Below, piece by piece: positions 22,804 to 33,643 of a stretch of DNA of 64,000 nucleotides. The stretch spans positions 1,116,001 to 1,180,000 of the forward strand of contig JARFIW010001189.1 in NCBI GenBank assembly GCA_036346225.1. Direction: 5' to 3'. The DNA comes from Platerodrilus igneus. Taxonomy: Eukaryota > Arthropoda > Insecta > Coleoptera > Lycidae. The translations under genes and the position numbers were made by a program. The notes under the pieces are model-generated. The model did not search any database. It saw only the letters and a list, made by a program, of their open reading frames with translations, and had not been told where the DNA came from. The first letter of the stretch is position 1. Every line of letters starts with the position of its first letter.

Positions 22804-23326
22804 GTGTTGATGGTGTTTAAATTTAGACCTATTAGTAGGGTATTCCTTTTGATCCTCACCTTATAGTGATGATACTTTGAATAGTTATGCTGTTTTGATG
22901 AGGAAGCAGTCCTTTTTTGGAGATAGAGCTAATTGAGCTCCTGGAAGTTTTTTTTGAAATTAGAAATAAATTGTAAATGTTTGGTTATAGGTAATAGATA
23001 TTAGCCTTGTTAGTAGTAAGAACCCCATGTTAAAGAATCATTGTGAATTCAATCTTTTTGTCCTGTGGAGTGTTTGACTTTCTAATTTGACCCCCTCCCA
23101 ATTTTGATTATTACCGATTGTGACTCCCCGATTTTGTCTCCCGATGGACGTCAGGTACACGTAGTTACCAACACACTCTCATTTGTAAATATTTGTCCCC
23201 TCCATTTGAATAAATTCATAAAATCGCATAGTTAGTTAGGAAGGTAGGAAAGGCTAGTATTGTTATAAAAAATTTTTTTGTATTTGTTATATTTGAAGTT
23301 TTTCTAAAAAAAATTTTTTTTCTTTT

Positions 23327-23339
23327 AGGAAAGGGGTAG
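23327..23339 (+). promoter_or_regulatory. Polypurine tract of the Gypsy-like element
   Basis: AGGAAAGGGGTAG directly precedes the TG start of the right LTR at 23340 and follows a T/A-rich run. This is the expected position and composition of the plus-strand primer. One pyrimidine interrupts the purine run near its end. Confidence 0.75.
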
Positions 23340-25128
23340 TGTAACAATTTTATTTTAGCAGTAAAAGAACCTATTCATTAAACGTACAATGAATATTGAA
23401 ATACCTTTATTAACTAAAATAAAGATTCGAGTAACAATCAAATTTTTATAGTATTACTATATCTAGGATTAGTAGTCTATTTGTTTCGGAGTTCGGTGCA
23501 ATTCCACAGCCACTGGCGCGCGCGTGAGAGGTTCGAGAACCCCACTTATGATCCTCCCACCATGCAAGAACGCAGCGAGCGCACTCGTCGATAGTTAAAG
23601 GCAGCGTGAAGATGCATTCAAAAGAATGGCGAGTGACCTCCGGGTCGCCTTATTTTGGTGAAACACTTCCTGAGTAACGCGCAACAATACGTCAGAAATT
23701 GCAACGATAAATTAGAAACCGCACGACCACTTTGAAGTTACAATTTAGAAACCTTAACTTATGGACTACGCAATGAAAGATTATATTTGTAAATAAAATT
23801 AGACAACGGAGGAGTACGCTATGAAGTAATGCTGCCGTGAACCAATGTGAGAAATCCGCTTCGCTCCTACATCTGTATTAAAACATGGAAAACAAGCATA
23901 TTTAGCTGCAGGCCCCGCACTGCGAAGTTGTTTCCATTGCAACCAAGGACGACAGCCGGTATTGGGTTCGTAATAGAATTAAGAATTTCCTCAGTACTTC
24001 CTTCTGAAAGTACATTATTTCATTTTGTTTGTTGGATGTACAAAATTGTTATTCAGTTTACCTGTGATTAAGCTGGTTTTCCCCAGTATCGGGTTTGATT
24101 TCACTTAGTTCCGTAAATATGTGACTACACGTGGCTACAACGTAAATTAACAGCTGCTATTACGTCACCTGTTTGTTTGAACAATGCCGTCAACAATTGC
24201 ACAATGGCTAACAGATGTTTAGCATTACAGTACTGCCACTTTTGATAAAATTAGAGAATATCTTGGTGATTCTTTTGACTTCAGACTAATTTTAATTTTG
24301 TTAAATTAATGAGAAAATTTCGTATATTCATTTGTAAGTGACCTACACAGATCTGGTTGGGTTATAAAAACCTTAATATTGTTAGTTACACTGAACTGTA
24401 ATATATTTGAGTAAGGATCAGTTGATAAACCTTACAACAATTTTGCAAGAATATCAAATATTTATTTTATTTAATTATAATAAAATTTTATTTACTGAAA
24501 CAAAGAAAATTCTTTCTAGTAAATTAATAATCTACATTTAAAGTTTTTATTCTGATCTAGTTTGATCAGACCTGAATAAACAAAAACAATAAGAATTAAA
24601 TTTTTATAACTCCATTATGTAGAAAATATTCTTTATGCATTTTAGGTATACTTGAGGGACGCAAATTGTGTTCCCATTTTCTAGGTGACTTAATTATTAT
24701 TTTCCTTACAGGAACAGCGTCTTATTCTGTTAAGACAAGCTTTTGTGTCAGCGAAGGCGATCTTTTTTCTTTGGGTCTCCACGTCCGCCCTTAGAAATTT
24801 GCTATGCCATTTATATAAATCAATCTGAACTTGGTGGCGCCTGTTTGTTTTAGTTTGAGTATGACCCCCCCCCTTTAGATTTCGACTTACCCCCCCATTG
24901 CTCATAGCTCTACCCAAGGAATAGACCCCTAGTTACGTCGGAAGACTTTGTTTTGCAGACACCTGACTTGGAGCATGGTGATAATAAAGTAGTGTTTTAG
25001 TAAGTCAAGGAAAATATGTTTCACTGGTGCCGGCAACGTCAGGCCTTAGTTAGAAAATACGTTTCACTAGCGCCCATGCGTGAGGCTAGCGGAGCCAACA
25101 ATTAGAGAGAAAAAAAAAACACGTAACA
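23340..25128 (+). repeat. 3' LTR of the Gypsy-like element
   Basis: Copy of 17652-19441, 1789 bp. Differences I can see by eye include A/C in the GAACACC run, C/T in GAAGTTGCTTCC, G/A in GATTAGGCTGG, two changes around TATATAAATCAATCTGGAC, and length changes in A and C runs. It ends CACGTAACA at 25128 and is followed by target duplication GGTT. Confidence 0.92.
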
Positions 25129-25132
25129 GGTT

Positions 25133-25580
25133 TATAGCTTGGGAAACGCAGAAGTCAGGCAGGTTTCTCAAAAGCGGCTCGACCAATAGTGGACGGACAC
25201 GATAACAGCGGTAGTATTTGAACAATACCCTGCGAATGATGCGACGGCCCGATACTATACAAAAATTTTCTTGAATCAGATACATAGTAGTGTTCATCCC
25301 AGTATGTAGATTGTTTCTATGAATTTGCTGAACCAACGGATTGGAAAAACGATGACGACTAAGCAGCAAGGCAGGATGTCTAGTGCTCTCGGGAAAATTG
25401 GCGTCTGCCACCGACTCTTAAAATTTCATTAGAGTTAAAGAACACGCCAATGCGAAGGAAATGTTTCGGCAACTGTTCATTCAGACAAATAGCTTGAATT
25501 TCAGCCGTAAAGGCAATAACTTGAACTGATTTCACGATGATAACAAGAGCATTGTGTAGCTTCAAGGCATATAAAGACAA
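25133..25580 (-). pseudogene. BEL/Pao integrase N-terminal zinc region
   Basis: Minus-strand frames encode VKSVQVIAFTAEIQ and a RVGGRRQFSRE block (25580-25380), the stretch just before integrase. RHPALLLSRHRFSNPLVQQI, HRNNLHTGMNTTMYLIQENF and RRVLFKYYRCYRVRPL follow (about 25378 down to 25180), corresponding to the HHCC zinc domain, with the first Cys position replaced by Tyr. VEPLLRNLPDF closes before the frame is cut at the target duplication GGTT (25129-25132). It parallels the plus-strand BEL at about 2500-2890 motif for motif. The continuation of the integrase is at 17651-17251. Confidence 0.85.
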
Positions 25581-26537
25581 AGAATGAACTTTGACTCATC
25601 TGACGGGTGAAAATGCGAGCTCAATAGGCGACTATGTCTTGTATTTTTCCGAAGAGCCGATTACGTTATTAGGAGATTTTCTATCCAAGACAACTCAGTG
25701 GTAACAATGTAACCCAGCGGTTTGGTTTCAGAGGTGGCTTCCAGGGATGGCTTAAATGAACGGAATACAGGCCAGACGAGGATGTTGCTCTTTGCTAGAG
25801 GCTTCCTAAATAACCAAATAATATTGATCATATTTAGTGTAAATATGTTCTATTGTACGGCATTAAATTTTAAACAAAGTTAGAATAGATGGGTCATCTA
25901 CAGCACGACTTCCCACCTCAAAGGTTTCTTCTAACCTAGCCACATGCCAAGTATTGGCTAACGCTAATTTATCATGCTTTGAAGGCATTATAAATATTGT
26001 AGGTTTAATTCAACTTGTAACAAATAAGTTTGTATAGCTGCACAAGTATTATATTCTAAATATCAAGACAAAAACTTGCAAAGTTGCAGCTTGCAATTTT
26101 AGTATAAACTGTAACTCTGAGTAGTGAAAAAACAACCACATTCATTGGTAGGTACAACAATACAAAATAATTGATCTTTCACTTTTACTAAATACCTGAA
26201 TGTTCAATTTGAAGCTGTATTGTTCCTGTTACAACAAATATTTGATTTGTTTTCTTGGTAGAAATTAATATCATTACCTCTTTAATAAACATGAAAGTTT
26301 CAAAGTAGTATGGTGCTATCTACCAGAAACTATAGTACCTAACGTCGGTACATGTAAATCCGTAATAGTTTCACAGATAGAACTCTGTAATGTTGGTAAT
26401 TCAAATCAGTGCAAGTTTCATCAGCGGATTCTGTAATGTAGGTAATTAATTACGAATTCTTTTTTTTTTATTATCACTAAGTAATTGCAACAAAATGGAT
26501 AGTTTTTCCACAGAACGGATCAAATGTGGGTCGTAGG
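25581..26537 (-). other. BEL internal remnant, mostly unrecognisable
   Basis: Lies between the integrase fragment and the 5' LTR of the minus-strand BEL element, where gag, protease and RT should be. Translating the minus strand gives only scattered fragments around 25600-25790 (for example SHPWKPPLKPNRWVTLLPL) that might derive from the RNase H/connector region. The rest is AT-rich with no motif. This is far too short for the missing 3-4 kb, so a large internal deletion is likely. Confidence 0.5.
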
Positions 26538-26950
26538 ACCATGGAAAGATATGGTGGAATGGAATAGATAGTAAACTGTAAGGAAATATTGAGCTTTTGG
26601 TTACAACAATTCACCTTAATGCGACCACGGAGGCCGGTATAATTTAAATAAAAATTAATGAAACTATCAGGTTAAGTGGTAACAACATCTGGCAACACTT
26701 ACATGAATTGGCTTTTTTTGAGTTGCTTGTCCAGCAACGATTCTCTTGTAGATGCGTGGCCACGCCTGTGGAATTTACAACAGGGTTGATGCAAATTTGA
26801 AGGCACCTTTTTGAAGAATATGCTGCGGCACACTTTTCAAAACGTCAAAACTCCTCGGCGGTTGATTGTAGTCTTTCTGTCCGCGCACTCGCAATCACTG
26901 ATGTACGGTACAATTCGATTATCGCAACTTGGGTTGCCTATCTGTGGGGA
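26538..26950 (-). repeat. BEL element 5' LTR
   Basis: Partner of the LTR at 16182-16612 in the same orientation. It starts around ACCATGGAAAGATATGGTGG and runs to TTGCCTATCTGTGG. Outside it (from about 26965) the interrupted LINE resumes. The divergence between the two LTRs is far greater than between the two Gypsy LTRs inside, giving the relative insertion order. Confidence 0.75.
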
Positions 26951-26964
26951 TGAAAAAGAAGCAG

Positions 26965-28110
26965 AATGAAATAACACTAAATCCAGCTTAAACATGACGG
27001 CCAGAGATATTCCTGGGTATACACAAAAAGAAAATAAGAAACCATGGATAACAAAAGATATCCTGAATTTAATGAAAAAAGACGAAAATACAAAAACAGA
27101 CCGGACGAAGCTGGAAAACAGAGATACAAAGCCATAAAATGTGAAAATTATTCACAAATGCAGAAAAGCTAAAGAGGAATGGATTGATGAAAAGTGCAAA
27201 GAGGTACAGACTAAGATGGAAATAGGAAAGACAAACGAAGCATACAAACTAATTAGAATGAATTTTAGGGATATAAAACCGTATAACAAAATATAAGAGA
27301 CGCGAAACGAGACATCATTATAGAAAATGTAGATAAAGTAGTAAAATGGCAAGAATATATACAAAATTCATATGCAAGAGAGAAACTAACACAACTGGAA
27401 CAGGAATCAGACTTTGAAAACAATGACTTGGGATTTCCTATAGTTAGAGATGAGTTTGAATTAGCATTAAAACGCCTGAAAAATGATGAGGTGCAAGGAG
27501 AAACTCTAAAAGCCGCTGGACAAGCAGTAACAGAACGTTTTTTTCTAACTTGTAAGCTATATGTATGAGACAGGCGAAATATCCAAAGATTTCAAACACG
27601 CGTCAAAAAAATATTAAGAATTATACAAAGGTGGATGGAAAAACGGGCGGAAGAAGTACAAGGAGAAGATCAATTTGGGTTTAGGCGAAACAGGAGAACA
27701 TGAGAGGCTATTTTAGCTCTGCGGGTGATAATGGTGAAGACTATAGAAAAAGGAGATAGCGTGTATGTATGGTTTGTAGATCCGGAAAAGCATTCGACAA
27801 TGTAAAATGCAAAAATTTTCGCAATACTCAAAAAGATTGGAGTGTGTTTTAGGGATAGATGGATAGTACATATCTTATACAAAGAGTAAACAGCGGTAAT
27901 AGAATTAGAGGGAACGTAGAGAAGTAAATATTAGGAAAGGTGTGCGACAGAGATGTGCCCTATCCCTATTAATTTTTAACTTGAACATCGAAGAGGCAAC
28001 AAATACTGTCGAATGCAGGAAGACATTTGGAATTAATATGCAGGAACAAACAATTGATATGCTTAGATTTGCAAATGATATTGCGGTATTAGCATCTAGG
28101 AAAGAAGAGT
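26965..28110 (+). pseudogene. LINE connector and reverse transcriptase, first part
   Basis: Continuation of the LINE interrupted at 16181. Frames give KSSLNMTARDIPGY and KKPWITKDILNLMKK (about 27040), then IIHKCRKAKEEWIDEKCKEV and KTNEAYKLIRMNF. IIENVDKVVKWQEYIQNSY and an ALKRLKNDEVQGETLKAAG block (the APGxDxIPAELLK position) follow, then EDQFGFRRNRRTREAILALR (about 27668). The next blocks are the YVxFVDxEKAFDNV region, a GVRQRCALSPLIFNL-like block and DMLRFANDIAVLAS (28057-28098), where the FADD motif has become FAND. Many frameshifts make it dead. The frame stops at 28110, where a 1.59-kb insertion begins, and resumes at 29699. Confidence 0.85.
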
Positions 28111-29698
28111 TGTTACGGTAACTTTTTGAAATAAAGCAATTTTGCATTATATCTCAACGACCTTAATTGAAAACTCTAGTCTAGACCTTTTTTATGTTAT
28201 TCTCCAAATAAAGCAAACTTAATAAATACGTATTCAAATTCTTCGGTATAAAACTGTTTCTCAGTAGGTGGAATATCTCCTATAACCGTTTACAATTCGT
28301 TAAAGTGTTTGCTTCTCAAACGACTTTAAATAATGTTTCGTTCCTTGAATTACATGTTTGTTATTTTCGATAGTTATTTGTTGAAAGCAGCAAACAGTTT
28401 TCTTCTGAAAATTTCTCACTTATTAAATACTTTAAATATGTTCTAATCTGTTCGTGTTCCGTGAAATTCTATTTTGTTATATCTGCACGTGTTCAGTCGT
28501 TCAAATGTTATGGGACATAAGATCCTTTTTCTAATTGGATTATTTCGTGGTATATTTGTAGCGTGGATAGATAATCATACCACCTTTATTCTTTTCTAAA
28601 AAGTCAGGCAACTTCATTTGCTTGGCAGTATTTCTGATTGTCTAAATGGCAGGAACGTTTTAAAATGTATCTTGCTTTCCCATTGTAACAACAAAATTCA
28701 ATGTAATTAATTATCTTATTTTGCTTTATTTATTGCTTGCACTCTACAAATAATTTCGCCGTTGTCGTTTAGAATATATATTTTTGCTTACTTTGGTAAA
28801 ACGTGTAAAAATTTATTGCTGAGAATGGTTTTATGTTATCTCTTCCATGGGTCCAAAACTGTATAAATACAAGCACAACTTTAAAAAAGCTTTCTTATTT
28901 GTTCGTCGCTTTATTACTTCTTCGTTCTTTTTTGTTATGCAACGTCTTCTGAGCGTTGCAAAGTTGCGTTTTTAATATGCGTTTGTGCTATTACAGTTAA
29001 TTAAGTTGTTCCAGTAACCAGCCGTAGACGAATACAGCCGCATTTCCTCCAAATAGAAGATAGCTTCAAGCACAGAGTATTTTTCTATTTGTTTTATTTT
29101 GTGTTGCTGCTTTGGAAGATAGTCACTTCTTTTTGATTATTTCGTAATAAATTGCAGACCAATGTTAACGCACGCTAGCAACATAAACAATTATGTACTT
29201 ATTTACAATTTTAATACTTTGGAGTGCTTTTCTACTGTTTGCTTTTTACGAGACGCGCTTGTTACCGCAAATTTTTACTTACTCTATTATTATTTCATTA
29301 TTTCTTGTACATATTTAGGGTTTGATCATATTGCAAGTATTGTTATATTTAGGCAATAAAGTTTTATTCTTGATGTTTTTAACTGCTTAGGTTTATATTG
29401 TTTTATATATGTAAAATAACGCTTTGTGTACATCACGTTGTAACGAACGATTCTCTGGGGATTGTATGTTTTGCTACAAATTCGTTATAAAGTTTTTTTT
29501 TGTCATTGAAGTTTCCAATTATTTTCTTTCTGGATCACTCACCACATTCTACGACGTTTTGAGCTAGCCCGAACTCTGCTTCCTTTAGAGTTTGATCCTA
29601 CCATTCTCTTTCTGTGTTTCTTTGCGGTATTCGGTGTAAGCGATTTTCTACTCCTTACTTTGCTACTTCGGTTCTTGTCTGCAAGAAATACCGTAACA
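28111..29698. mobile_element. Solo-LTR-like insertion in the LINE
   Basis: TGTTACGGTA (28111-28120) and its exact reverse complement TACCGTAACA (29689-29698) bound a 1588-bp segment. Removing it joins GAAGAGT to TAGAAATTTC and restores the LINE reading EELEISLNEM, parallel to EELKTAHNEI in the copy at about 49680. Flanks GAGT (28107-28110) and AAGT (29699-29702) look like a 4-bp target duplication with one mismatch. TG...CA ends, a 4-bp duplication and no transposase frame suggest a solo LTR; a MITE with 10-bp inverted repeats is the alternative. The interior is AT-rich without long frames. Orientation is undetermined. Confidence 0.75.
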
Positions 29699-30430
29699 AA
29701 GTTAGAAATTTCTCTTAATGAAATGCAAACAGTTCTAAGAGAGAGATACGGTATGAAAATTAATAAAAATAAAACTAAAGTAATAGTATGCAAAGGAAGG
29801 GAAAATAAACTAAAAACTAGAATACAAGTAGGTAAAAAGAACTTACAAGAGGTTAACGATTTCTGCTACCTAGGAAGCCAAATAACGCAATAATAGAAAG
29901 AGCGCAAAAGGTATAAAACAAAGATTAGCACCAAGTCGTACTCCATTTAACAAGAAAAAGCAACTACTGTATTTAACGACAACAAACAGAAACAAGGAAA
30001 ATATTGCTGAAAGCATATGTGTGGAGCACATCACTGTATAGTTGTGAAACTTGGACAGTAGGAGAAACGAATAGGAAAAAGATAAAGTCTTTAAAATGTG
30101 GTGCTATAGACATATGATGAAGATGTCATGGACAGACCAAGTTAAGAACAAAGAGATTTTCGAAATGGTAGGGGAAGAAAGAAATATGTAGAAAACGTTA
30201 AAAAGTAAGAGAGATACGATGATGGGTCACATACTAAGGCATATGGGAATAGTGCGGAGCATATTAGAAGCAGAGATAGGAAAAAAGGGAAGTAGCGGTA
30301 GACTTAGGTTAGACTATTACACACAGATGGTGAAAGATGTAGGATGTGGGAACTTCAGGTAAATGTGCGGGCTAGCTCAGAATGGAAATCAGTGGAAGTG
30401 CGCGTCCAACCAGTTATAAGACAGAAAACC
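29699..30430 (+). pseudogene. LINE reverse transcriptase, C-terminal part
   Basis: After the solo-LTR insertion the LINE continues: LEISLNEMQTVLRERYGMKI and KNKTKVIVCKGRENK, then KKNLQEVNDFCYLGSQITQ (to 29893) and a stop. The degenerate tail follows: AAFNKKK-type block near 29945, LLKAYVWST block about 30005, SWTDxVxN block at about 30130, then the 3' end with the shared TAGCTCAGAATGG block (30375-30387). The last recognisable tail (a GACAGAAAACCTAATGACGA equivalent) ends about 30440. Gene structure parallels the copy at 49180-50395. Confidence 0.85.
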
Positions 30431-30659
30431 TAATGACGAATAACTAATTTAAGTTAAACCGGATGAGTACTAGAAAGAAATACAGGTGTTGGTTTTGCAA
30501 TATTTTCAACTAATCTTGATTGTGCAAAAGGATTTATTGGAAAACTATTATTTCGGCAAATGTTTAAGTGTTGGAAAATCTTAGTAGTCATAGGCTGCTT
30601 AACCCCCTTCACATACCACTGAATATCGATAAAATAGGGTATATATTTACAAAAAAATA
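30431..30659. other. Short spacer between two LINE tails
   Basis: AT-rich, no motif. It separates two tails of the same LINE family, so it is either flanking DNA between independent insertions or the truncated head of the second copy. Confidence 0.45.
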
Positions 30660-31170
30660 GAAAGGGAACCGAACTGTATCTAACAAGAAAAAGCAGCGAC
30701 TATGTTCGAACACAACAAACATTGAAGCAACGACAAAAGTGTTGGAAACACATGTATGGAATACAGCATTGTACGCCTATAAAATAAGGAACACTAGGAG
30801 ATACAGACAGGAAAGAGAAGAAGCCTTATAGAATGTTATGCTTCAGGTGTATGATGATGCTAGCGTGAACAGATTAAATTAATAACAAGGAGGTTGGAGA
30901 AACAGTAGGGAATAAAGATATCTGCTGAAAAAGAAAAAAATAGGAGAAATAGAAGGACATGATAAGTTCTAAGGTATTTTTGGAGAATAGTGCGGGTTAT
31001 ATTACAAGCAGAAATGGGAAAAAAGAGAGGTAGATATAGACCTAGATCACATTATTGTACGCAGATAGTGAAAAGTGCAGATTGTGAGGATTTTAGGGAA
31101 ATGTGTAGGTTAGCTCAGAATAGGAAACAATAGAGGTACGCGTCTAACCGGTTCCAGGACTGAAGACTTA
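30660..31170 (+). pseudogene. LINE 3' tail, second copy of the same family
   Basis: Blocks match the ends of the other two copies: AACAAGAAAAAGCAGC (about 30687), AACACATGTATGGAATACAG (30746), GAACAGATTAAATTAATAAC (30868), then GTGTAGGTTAGCTCAGAATA (31102) and GGACTGAAGACTTAAT near 31157. Translation in shifting frames shows the same C-terminal sequence. The 5' portion is missing, as expected for a LINE copy truncated on insertion. No poly(A) is present; the end is a short TGATAATGATT run, similar to the GATGACGA end of the copy at about 50395. Confidence 0.75.
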
Positions 31171-33231
31171 ATTATGATAATGATTAAAAGAGTTGGCAAA
31201 TATTAAAGCGAAATATATACATTACATATATGATTCGTGTAGGACGCAACTAACAGACGTTAAATAGAAAATTTGTTGGAGCGACTGCCGAAAATGCATC
31301 AGATGGAATAAGGACGATTGGTATAAAGTGTGTTAAATACGATGTGTTGTCGTTCTTGCATGTTTATATGTAAAAGTTGTCTATTGCATTCGTTTTTACC
31401 TTACTCAATTGCCAATTGCTATCGGATTGCTTTTCTAGAACTCTCGATCGATTCTATTCAAATACAATGGTAAGTATCCGGAGTAGAAAACACTATTTGT
31501 ATACCCAATTGATCGGATATTGGATGAAGATGACAAATGTTATGTGATCCCCGAAAGCACATCAACCTATACATGGGGGCATTAAGATATTAGTTTAGAA
31601 TAACTGTTTATATATGTATGTATTTTTAAATGTTTTGTAAATAATAGTTTGAAGTTTTTGTAGTTTTAGGCTGTTTTCCGCGCCTTTCCTCAAACTAAAT
31701 CCTTCCAACCTTCTATCCTGGTGAACGAAGTGTACGTGTTGACCTCCCCGTGGTGTTCGCTGGACGGCTAATATTTCGTTGTCTTTATAATCGGCAAAAT
31801 ACTAGTTGACTAACAACACGTACCGCTCGTAATTATTACAATTAATAAATATTTCTTATTTGGCTTTAATGTTTTATTGTTTTTTTTCTCTTCGAAAACG
31901 TTTAAAGTGTTTTACTTAACCTAAGTTCCGGCGCTAATCAAACCTATTAATTTTTCCTGTTATCTAACCTAAGTCGACATGTACAATGGAATCTGAGTAT
32001 TTAACATTGTGGAGGTACTGACGTAACTTATCAATTTTTCCGGGTTTGCTATAGAGTTTAAATCTGCGGTTCAAGTCTTAAAAGGGCTGCATCTCGGTAG
32101 GGTTACTTTGATTTGAAAGATTCAAAAAGATACAGATTCCCTGAAAAAATTCTTGAATAAATACAGTTCTTAAATCCTTAGAAAAGCTTCCAGAAACAGG
32201 AAAAATTTTCAAAGAGCAAAATTTGTCTAGTTCCGTTTTAAAGAGGTATAATTTTAAAAATTCAGACGGTTTTAGATTCTCCGGGATATTCTAGACTGAA
32301 TATATTTCTTAAATCCTCGAAAAGCCCTTAAGAACAGGGAAAATTTTCAAAAAGCAAAAGTTATGCTGGAACGCCTAATAGCATTCTACTTAAACACGTT
32401 GTCTTATTTCTTAGTAATACTCGCCATTGATAATGAACACAGAATTTAAGTTTAAGTAACAGCTCGCCATCTATTCTTCAAAAACCTGTAGTAATCACTG
32501 CTGCAACGTACTTCACATCTACAAAAAGACCAAACACTCAAAGAGAACAAATTTAATCTAAAATAAACATTTGAACCGCAGTAGAGTTAAAGTTAGTTTG
32601 TTTTCGTTTCCACCAGAATAATTCTCTACAAACAAACAATAAATAAATACCTATACATAGAACAAAGCTATATTCAAAGCACCCTACATTTAATTGAAAG
32701 TTGTATCGTGTTTCTCTTGTTTTCCATTCAAATAACGATTATGTTTTGGTAGGCATCGTTGTGTAAATTTAGCTTTGTATGTGCTCGAAATAGCTTTTTC
32801 AAGTGATGGCCTTATTTTTATACGGAAAGTCAATTTTCCATTTAGTGAAAGACTAGAATATAATTATACGTGTTCGATGCACCATACAATTAACCAACAT
32901 TAGGTAGAGTTTATACAGGAAAGTGGATCAGTCAGCATCCCCTTATCTCGCACACTCATGGTCCCATGTAACTTTTTATTTTCAAAATTATTTCTCGTAT
33001 AAATAAGTTTGGCCTATAATTTTCTAGAGAATTCTATTCTAAGCGCATCTTTAACTTCCAATTACTCTGGTACACCCCAACTACTGAAAATCCTTATTCT
33101 TAAGTTTCCTTGACAAGTAGCGCCGATTACGAAACCACATTTCTTCAGGATTTAAATTTTTTCAAAATGTTTAAACCGGAAGCAGCCCTTATTGCCCAAC
33201 AGACAGGACCACCTCCAAGGAGGCGGTCCTA
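31171..33231. other. Spacer with a diverged tandem duplication
   Basis: No gene is supported. Within it, roughly 32055-32365, two units about 139 bp apart share blocks such as TTCTTAAATCCT, GAAAAGC, ACAGG(A/G)AAAATTTTCAAA and GCAAAA, with clear divergence between copies. The remainder is AT-rich, including CTAACCTAAG-type words near 31915 and 31965. An Ala/Gly-poor, stop-rich translation in all frames argues against exons. Confidence 0.5.
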
Positions 33232-33640
33232 GTGATCAGTAGGACTTTTCCTATCGAATATGTTGTTAGGGAGATCAGAGATAGGAGATTAGTTAATACA
33301 GGGAAAGGACATGAAATTATAGAGAGCATGAATCTTGCAAATACGGAACCTGAGAGAAAAATCGTCGTGTCAAAGTTAGGGCACCCGTCCGATGTTAGGG
33401 GTATCGAATTTGTCGAAGGTGATGGGGACGCGGTAGGGATCAGGATTTACACGGACGGTTCGCGTATGGACAATGGTCAAGCAGGCGCGGCGTTTGTCGT
33501 ATATAATGCAAAGAGAGGTGTTTCGGTTTTAAACCAAACTCGCGAACTGGAGCACTATCTTCCAGTGCGAATTGGTTGCTATACGGGAAGCTATCGATTA
33601 TGTGATAAATCACACGGATAGAAACGTGTATTACATTATC
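33232..33640 (+). pseudogene. Non-LTR retrotransposon RNase H fragment
   Basis: The open frame carries IRIYTDGSRMDNGQAGAAFV (about 33442), the first RNase H motif with its catalytic Asp, then LNQTRELEH. A one-base shift near 33550 continues as TIFQCELVAIREAIDYVINH, the second motif with catalytic Glu, then NVYYIIN where the element is cut. The region before it (YVVREIRDRRLVNTGKGHEI) resembles the stretch preceding RNase H in R1/I-type LINEs. The third catalytic Asp is absent. Inference: truncated at its 3' side by the fold-back element beginning at 33644. Confidence 0.75.
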
Positions 33641-33643
33641 AAT

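Larger units (their letters stand above)
17652..25128 (+). mobile_element. Young non-autonomous Gypsy-like LTR retrotransposon
   Basis: Direct repeats 17652-19441 (1790 bp) and 23340-25128 (1789 bp) start TGTAACA and end GTAACA. They are flanked by a perfect 4-bp duplication, GGTT at 17648-17651 and 25129-25132. A Lys-type PBS follows the left LTR and a purine tract precedes the right one. By eye the LTRs differ by only about ten substitutions plus several homopolymer indels, so insertion was recent. The 3.9-kb interior contains only leader repeats, a partial integrase with a frameshift, an 80-bp tandem array and non-coding DNA; no gag zinc knuckle, protease, reverse transcriptase or RNase H is detectable. 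Integrase sequence places it in Ty3/Gypsy. Inference: a deleted derivative mobilised by proteins supplied elsewhere. Confidence 0.92.
16182..26950 (-). mobile_element. BEL/Pao element (minus strand) carrying a nested Gypsy insertion
   Basis: Two direct repeats of about 410-430 bp (16182-16612 and 26538-26950) flank minus-strand BEL/Pao pol fragments, and LINE sequence is interrupted exactly at the outer borders. These repeats are therefore the element's LTRs, 3' LTR on the left. Without the 7.48-kb Gypsy insertion (17652-25128) the BEL remnant is only about 3.3 kb, so gag, protease, RT and RNase H have largely been lost. Only integrase and the C-terminal domain remain recognisable. The two LTRs are visibly diverged from each other (many substitutions plus a block present in only one, near 26673-26690), so the insertion is old. 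Confidence 0.8.
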
